Source of the DNA: Novipirellula herctigrandis
GTDB lineage: Bacteria > Planctomycetota > Planctomycetia > Pirellulales > Pirellulaceae
Reading direction: 5' to 3'
DNA: 64,000 nucleotides
NCBI GenBank assembly: GCA_007859835.1
Contig: SJPJ01000001.1
Span: 2,321,771-2,385,770 of the forward strand
The notes beneath the pieces are model-generated. The model did no database searches, was not told the DNA's origin, and saw nothing but the letters and a program-made list of their open reading frames with translations. The position numbers and the translations under genes are program-made. Below are positions 60,532-64,000 of this stretch, one piece after another (positions within the stretch are counted from its first letter, which is position 1; every line of letters begins with the position of its first letter).

Positions 60532-63500
60532 TTCTTTCATCCTGTGACTCCAACGGAACATTGTCTAGATTGCGCAACCAAAGATTGACCTCAGGTTCAA
60601 CGTCACGCATCGAACGATTTGCTCGGAACTTGCTGTGTCGTTCGTGCAATCCGACAAGATCTGGGTTTAGGAACTCATAGAGCAGCTGTTTTGCGGATCC
60701 AACTTCACGCTGATACTGAGTCGAGACTCCCTTGTCTCGATAGTCGTCAACAATCTTCGACCACTCATCCAGCAGATCCAAGCACCGCTGCCGCACGCGA
60801 GCGCGAAGATGGTTCGCATCGTCTGGGTCGTCGAATTTCATGTGGTTCTCTGCTCGTGTTGCAAGAACGTCCACGGCAAAATCAAGAGTCGGACGCTCGG
60901 TGAGAATCTCCTGCGCACCAAGAGGAGGCGTCATGTTTGGATTTCCATGACGGGCCAGCGCGACAAGGGTTCCCGCCAAAGCACGATCCATCGCTCGCGG
61001 GGAAAACGGCGTGACGCTTGTCGCCTCAACGTGACGGTAAAAGGATTCGTGGTAGGCAGCAAAACGCTCGTAATGCGATCGGTCACGCGGGCGATTTAGG
61101 TTCAATACCGTCACCACCAAACCGGGACGCTTTTCATCGCGACCAACGCGGCTTGTCGACTGAATGTACTCGGAACTGGTTTTGGGTTGACCAAACACTA
61201 GCATCAATCCCAATCGAGTGATGTCCAATCCGACCGAGATCATATTGGTTGCCAGAGCAACATCGACTGGCTTAGGTTCCTTCTGCCCAAATTCGGATTC
61301 GAGTCGAAGCTTTGATTCGGCCACTTTCGCTGTGCTGACACGACTCGTCAGTTCGACCACATCGGATTTAAGCTTTCGATTGATAAAGAGTCCCTCGTCC
61401 TCTCCGACGCGTTTTCGGCTTGCATATCCCAAGAGTGCGTTCGTAACTTCATCTTCAACGATACGTCTGGCGCCGCCCAGCTCTCGTAGGCTGTTGAAGT
61501 ATCCCAACACAGTCATGTAGGGATCGGCAGGCCGTGGCTTGTCCGGATCGTCGTTCTTGTGAAGACGGTATTGTTTCGCCGCTGCTGCCATCAAGCAGAG
61601 CTGTGCCTTCAGGTAGATTTTCTTCGAGCTCCGGCCCGGTGCAGCGATCGCTGTGTAAAGCCTTGCATTGCTTATGGATGGATCGTCCGTCTGGGCGAAG
61701 AACGAATCGCGGCGGTCCGGTCCGGGAGGCGGAAAGATATCGACCTCACTGCGATTGAACAACGCGCGAATCTGGCTTTCGGCACGTCTGACGGTCGCAG
61801 TCGAAGCGACAATTTTTGGTCCGATTCTCTTTCCATCGATCTCGCGGTGCGACAGTTCATCAAGGGCGGTCTCGTAGAGTCCTGCGACAGTCCCGAGAGG
61901 ACCAGAGATCAGGTGAAGTTCGTCCTGGATGATCAGATCGGGTGGCAGCAACTCGCCGCTGGGCAACGGATGTCCGATTCCGGGGCTACACGGGCCATAG
62001 AATCCGACTTTTTCATCGTAGCGTTGTACTTTGCCAAAGAATTTCCCCACCTCGCCTGTCCACGGCATCGCCGCGAACTTATCGACCGTCGCAATCATGA
62101 AGCATGGCAATCGTCGATAGATGGGATCGTCGACCGAGACGATTGGCAGATGCCTTTTTGACGCCCCGCTGAAATCGCAATGACGATTCATGCAATGGAC
62201 TCGCAGATCGGTCGGATAGTCTGGGTTTGGCTTGAGCGTGAAAGAGTGCTTGGTGAACTTGGTGCCGCACCAGGGACAAGATTCGATTGGTATGGGAGAA
62301 GGTTTTCGATCGTCGTTCTTGTGGGCTATCGTCTTTGCGCGTGCGGAGTCTTTGCTGCCATCACCAATCTTGCCCATGAAATTCGGCGTTGCTGCACGGC
62401 CTACCCACAGGGCCACCTCAAACGGCCATTCCCCAAGCGTCACAACATCCTTCTCGCGTTCGAGTTCCAGCGCACAGATCAACGCTGCGGCACGTCCAAG
62501 TTGGTCGAGCGTTAGGAGCCGGAGCGTGTATCTCATCAAGACCGAGAGCCCCGCAGATGAGATGCCGGGATTCTTCAGTCTCCGCAGAACCAGAGTGAAG
62601 GCCGCGAGTCCAAGGTAAGCTTCCGTCTTGCCACCACCGGTGGGGAAGAAGAGCAGATCGACAACTTGGCGGTCAGCCGATTTCGGGTCAACGATTCCCT
62701 CCATATTCATCAACACGAATGCAAGCTGAAACGGACGCCACTCGGGGATCACCGTCTTTTCCGGCACATTCCATTGTGTGGCAAGCCTCTTCTTTGCCTG
62801 GGCGGCCATCGCTCGATTCGCGATGCAGAACGCCTTGTGGACGTCCTTGTTCTCAAGGAGTGAGATGCCCTTTTCAATTCGATTCGCGGCAACACCGGCC
62901 CGAGCGAGAAGTGCCTCGGCGACCTCCGATCGCTTTTCATTCAGTCCGTCCAGTTGACTTCGTTGATCCTGGATCCACTGACGGTAAGCCAACACAAAAC
63001 CTGATAGCTTTTCTTGGGCATCGTCAAAATCTCGAATCAGGGCCAAGTTGTCCATTCGCAACTCGACGCCATCAATTATGGTCGGCGATACTTTGTCGAC
63101 CTCAGCCTCAGGAATCCAGCTAGTCCGTACCACGCTGCACGATCCATCTTCGACCTCCGCGTACGTCGAAATGCTGTGACCGACTGCAAACTCGAATGCA
63201 TCGCGGTACTGCAGATCGGCAACTTGCATGTCCCATTCGTTTTCTGCGCTGCGGAGGTCTGGACGTGGGACCAGTGGCTGGTCGGAACTAATCTGCATCG
63301 CTGCTTGAAATGCAAAGGCTTCGTCGCGAGTGTCATCGGGGGAAGGCGTGCGGCGGTTGACCAGGAACAGAGACACACTTCGCGTACCGCTGGGTAGGTT
63401 GCCTGCAATCGCATCCCCTTCTACGCTGCGAACCGCAACGACAATCTCTAGTCCCAAACTCCTCGGGACCTCGAACGTTTTCTGCCAGCGTTTTTTGCCG

Positions 63501-63931
63501 ACGGGGAGTTCTATTGAGACAGTTTCCTTGCGATCTTTGCGTATCCAAGGACTGTATCCAACGTCGGCGTCGGGAAGCTGAAGTTTGTAGTCACCCCACC
63601 GGACGACGATGTCAAGCGACTGTGTCTGGGCGGACACAAGAAGACTGACGCCAATTGATGATGGAAAGCTGGCACGCCGCGCTGCCGGCTTGTCCGGCTC
63701 GATCGTATCGTCCGCTCCACCCGTATCGCCTGCGTCCTCCATTTCGTCATCGCCGTCATCGTCAATCTTCTGCTCTTCGTTCGCTTCGGTGGGCACAAGA
63801 AAGCCGGTCATGTACCAGCGAGACGGAAACTGATTCAAGACTTCAAGCGAATCCCCCAACCCGAGTCCGGGGCCGACCAAGTCAAGACGCAGCGCGTCGA
63901 GCAGAGACGAACGGACTTCAGCGGAATCCAT
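60524..63931 (-). CDS. drmA: DISARM component DrmA (SF2-type helicase)
   Basis: 1135 residues. Walker A PTGGGKTE at 430-437, a zinc ribbon (SCPWCGTKF...CMNRHCDF), an unusual DELH Walker B (LIIQDELHLISGPLG), STATVRRAE, and motif VI region NMISVGLDITR...QSTSRVGRD. The N-terminal 390 residues are DrmA-specific. An acidic insert (IDDDGDDEMEDAGDTGGADD) occupies about 56-75. It is the first gene visible here; in class 1 systems drmD and an adenine methylase (drmMI) lie upstream, which would be past the right edge. Confidence 0.95.
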   Translation of the reverse strand: MDSAEVRSSLLDALRLDLVGPGLGLGDSLEVLNQFPSRWYMTGFLVPTEANEEQKIDDDGDDEMEDAGDTGGADDTIEPDKPAARRASFPSSIGVSLLVSAQTQSLDIVVRWGDYKLQLPDADVGYSPWIRKDRKETVSIELPVGKKRWQKTFEVPRSLGLEIVVAVRSVEGDAIAGNLPSGTRSVSLFLVNRRTPSPDDTRDEAFAFQAAMQISSDQPLVPRPDLRSAENEWDMQVADLQYRDAFEFAVGHSISTYAEVEDGSCSVVRTSWIPEAEVDKVSPTIIDGVELRMDNLALIRDFDDAQEKLSGFVLAYRQWIQDQRSQLDGLNEKRSEVAEALLARAGVAANRIEKGISLLENKDVHKAFCIANRAMAAQAKKRLATQWNVPEKTVIPEWRPFQLAFVLMNMEGIVDPKSADRQVVDLLFFPTGGGKTEAYLGLAAFTLVLRRLKNPGISSAGLSVLMRYTLRLLTLDQLGRAAALICALELEREKDVVTLGEWPFEVALWVGRAATPNFMGKIGDGSKDSARAKTIAHKNDDRKPSPIPIESCPWCGTKFTKHSFTLKPNPDYPTDLRVHCMNRHCDFSGASKRHLPIVSVDDPIYRRLPCFMIATVDKFAAMPWTGEVGKFFGKVQRYDEKVGFYGPCSPGIGHPLPSGELLPPDLIIQDELHLISGPLGTVAGLYETALDELSHREIDGKRIGPKIVASTATVRRAESQIRALFNRSEVDIFPPPGPDRRDSFFAQTDDPSISNARLYTAIAAPGRSSKKIYLKAQLCLMAAAAKQYRLHKNDDPDKPRPADPYMTVLGYFNSLRELGGARRIVEDEVTNALLGYASRKRVGEDEGLFINRKLKSDVVELTSRVSTAKVAESKLRLESEFGQKEPKPVDVALATNMISVGLDITRLGLMLVFGQPKTSSEYIQSTSRVGRDEKRPGLVVTVLNLNRPRDRSHYERFAAYHESFYRHVEATSVTPFSPRAMDRALAGTLVALARHGNPNMTPPLGAQEILTERPTLDFAVDVLATRAENHMKFDDPDDANHLRARVRQRCLDLLDEWSKIVDDYRDKGVSTQYQREVGSAKQLLYEFLNPDLVGLHERHSKFRANRSMRDVEPEVNLWLRNLDNVPLESQDERNG

Positions 63932-64000
63932 GTGTTTTCCTCGAGGGTGAGTACATCAGACATTTATTGGAAGGATGAATTGTATCAGCCCAGCAGTCCC
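63932..64000. other. upstream edge of the DISARM operon
   Basis: Only 69 bp remain. GAGG stands eight bases before the drmA ATG. Whether another DISARM gene ends in the sequence beyond cannot be seen. Confidence 0.4.

Noticed and set aside
1-64000. CRISPR arrays, rRNA or tRNA genes
   Set aside because: No regularly spaced repeats of the right size and no cloverleaf or rRNA segment were recognised by reading.

Overview
The window looks like a planctomycete chromosome, probably from the Rhodopirellula/Pirellulales group. The grounds are an ECF sigma factor, an EF-hand redoxin protein and a Ser/Thr kinase in one stretch, a sulfatase fused to a YHYH domain, weak Shine-Dalgarno signals, GTG/TTG starts, REP palindromes with RAYT-type transposases, and recombinase/DUF2924 remnants. 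I saw no rRNA, tRNA or CRISPR array.

Layout. 0-4 kb: the 3' end of a DUF1254/DUF1214 gene, an operator-like palindrome, an Xre/Fic toxin-antitoxin pair and an HTH-PRiA4 protein. 4-20 kb: a leftward set (ECF sigma, EF-hand redoxin protein, RAYT transposase, kinase) and a rightward set (DUF1566 protein, sulfatase-YHYH fusion, RND adaptor and pump), with two families of REP palindromes. One REP family lies in frame inside both RND genes. 20-25.6 kb: PaaK-like ligase, ketopantoate-reductase-like protein, GNAT and a RetSat/CrtI-type oxidoreductase. 25.9-36 kb: a PLD-nuclease/SF2-helicase/DUF3427 protein beside a decayed type I restriction locus. That locus has hsdR cut off before its motor, a deaminase-ATPase gene broken by a stop and a frameshift, an intact hsdS, an IS200-type transposase with a duplicated hsdM tail, and an intact hsdM. 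36-41.4 kb: an Xre regulator, a truncated RES gene, a methyltransferase, and an operon of DsrE-like, TusA-like and PAS-GGDEF-EAL proteins.

41.8-52.3 kb is a patchwork of breakpoints. Fragments of a thioredoxin-family gene, DUF2924, a Fic gene (near-identical to the intact one at 2.3 kb), an idnO/idnD fusion, a serine recombinase and a nucleotidyltransferase surround two apparently working secreted glycoside hydrolases. An AbiEi-like gene with twin perfect operators and a truncated nucleotidyltransferase follow. 52.3-64 kb is defence-rich: a PIN/RHH pair, a regulator-nucleotidyltransferase pair behind three 19-bp-spaced palindromes, a 54-residue zinc-ribbon protein too short for ordinary ORF cutoffs, a bacterial PARG, and the DISARM core drmA-drmB-drmC. 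The DISARM methylase would have to lie past the right edge.

Two related dispersed non-coding repeats tie the window together. Three copies share an exact TTATCCACA (DnaA-box-like) core, two form a second subtype, and four of the five lie between convergent genes. The most unusual features are the in-frame REPs in both RND genes, the paired hairpins with compensated stems at 30.25-30.34 kb, the PLD-helicase replacing the lost HsdR motor, the PARG/zinc-ribbon pair next to DISARM, and the iteron-controlled nucleotidyltransferase pair.
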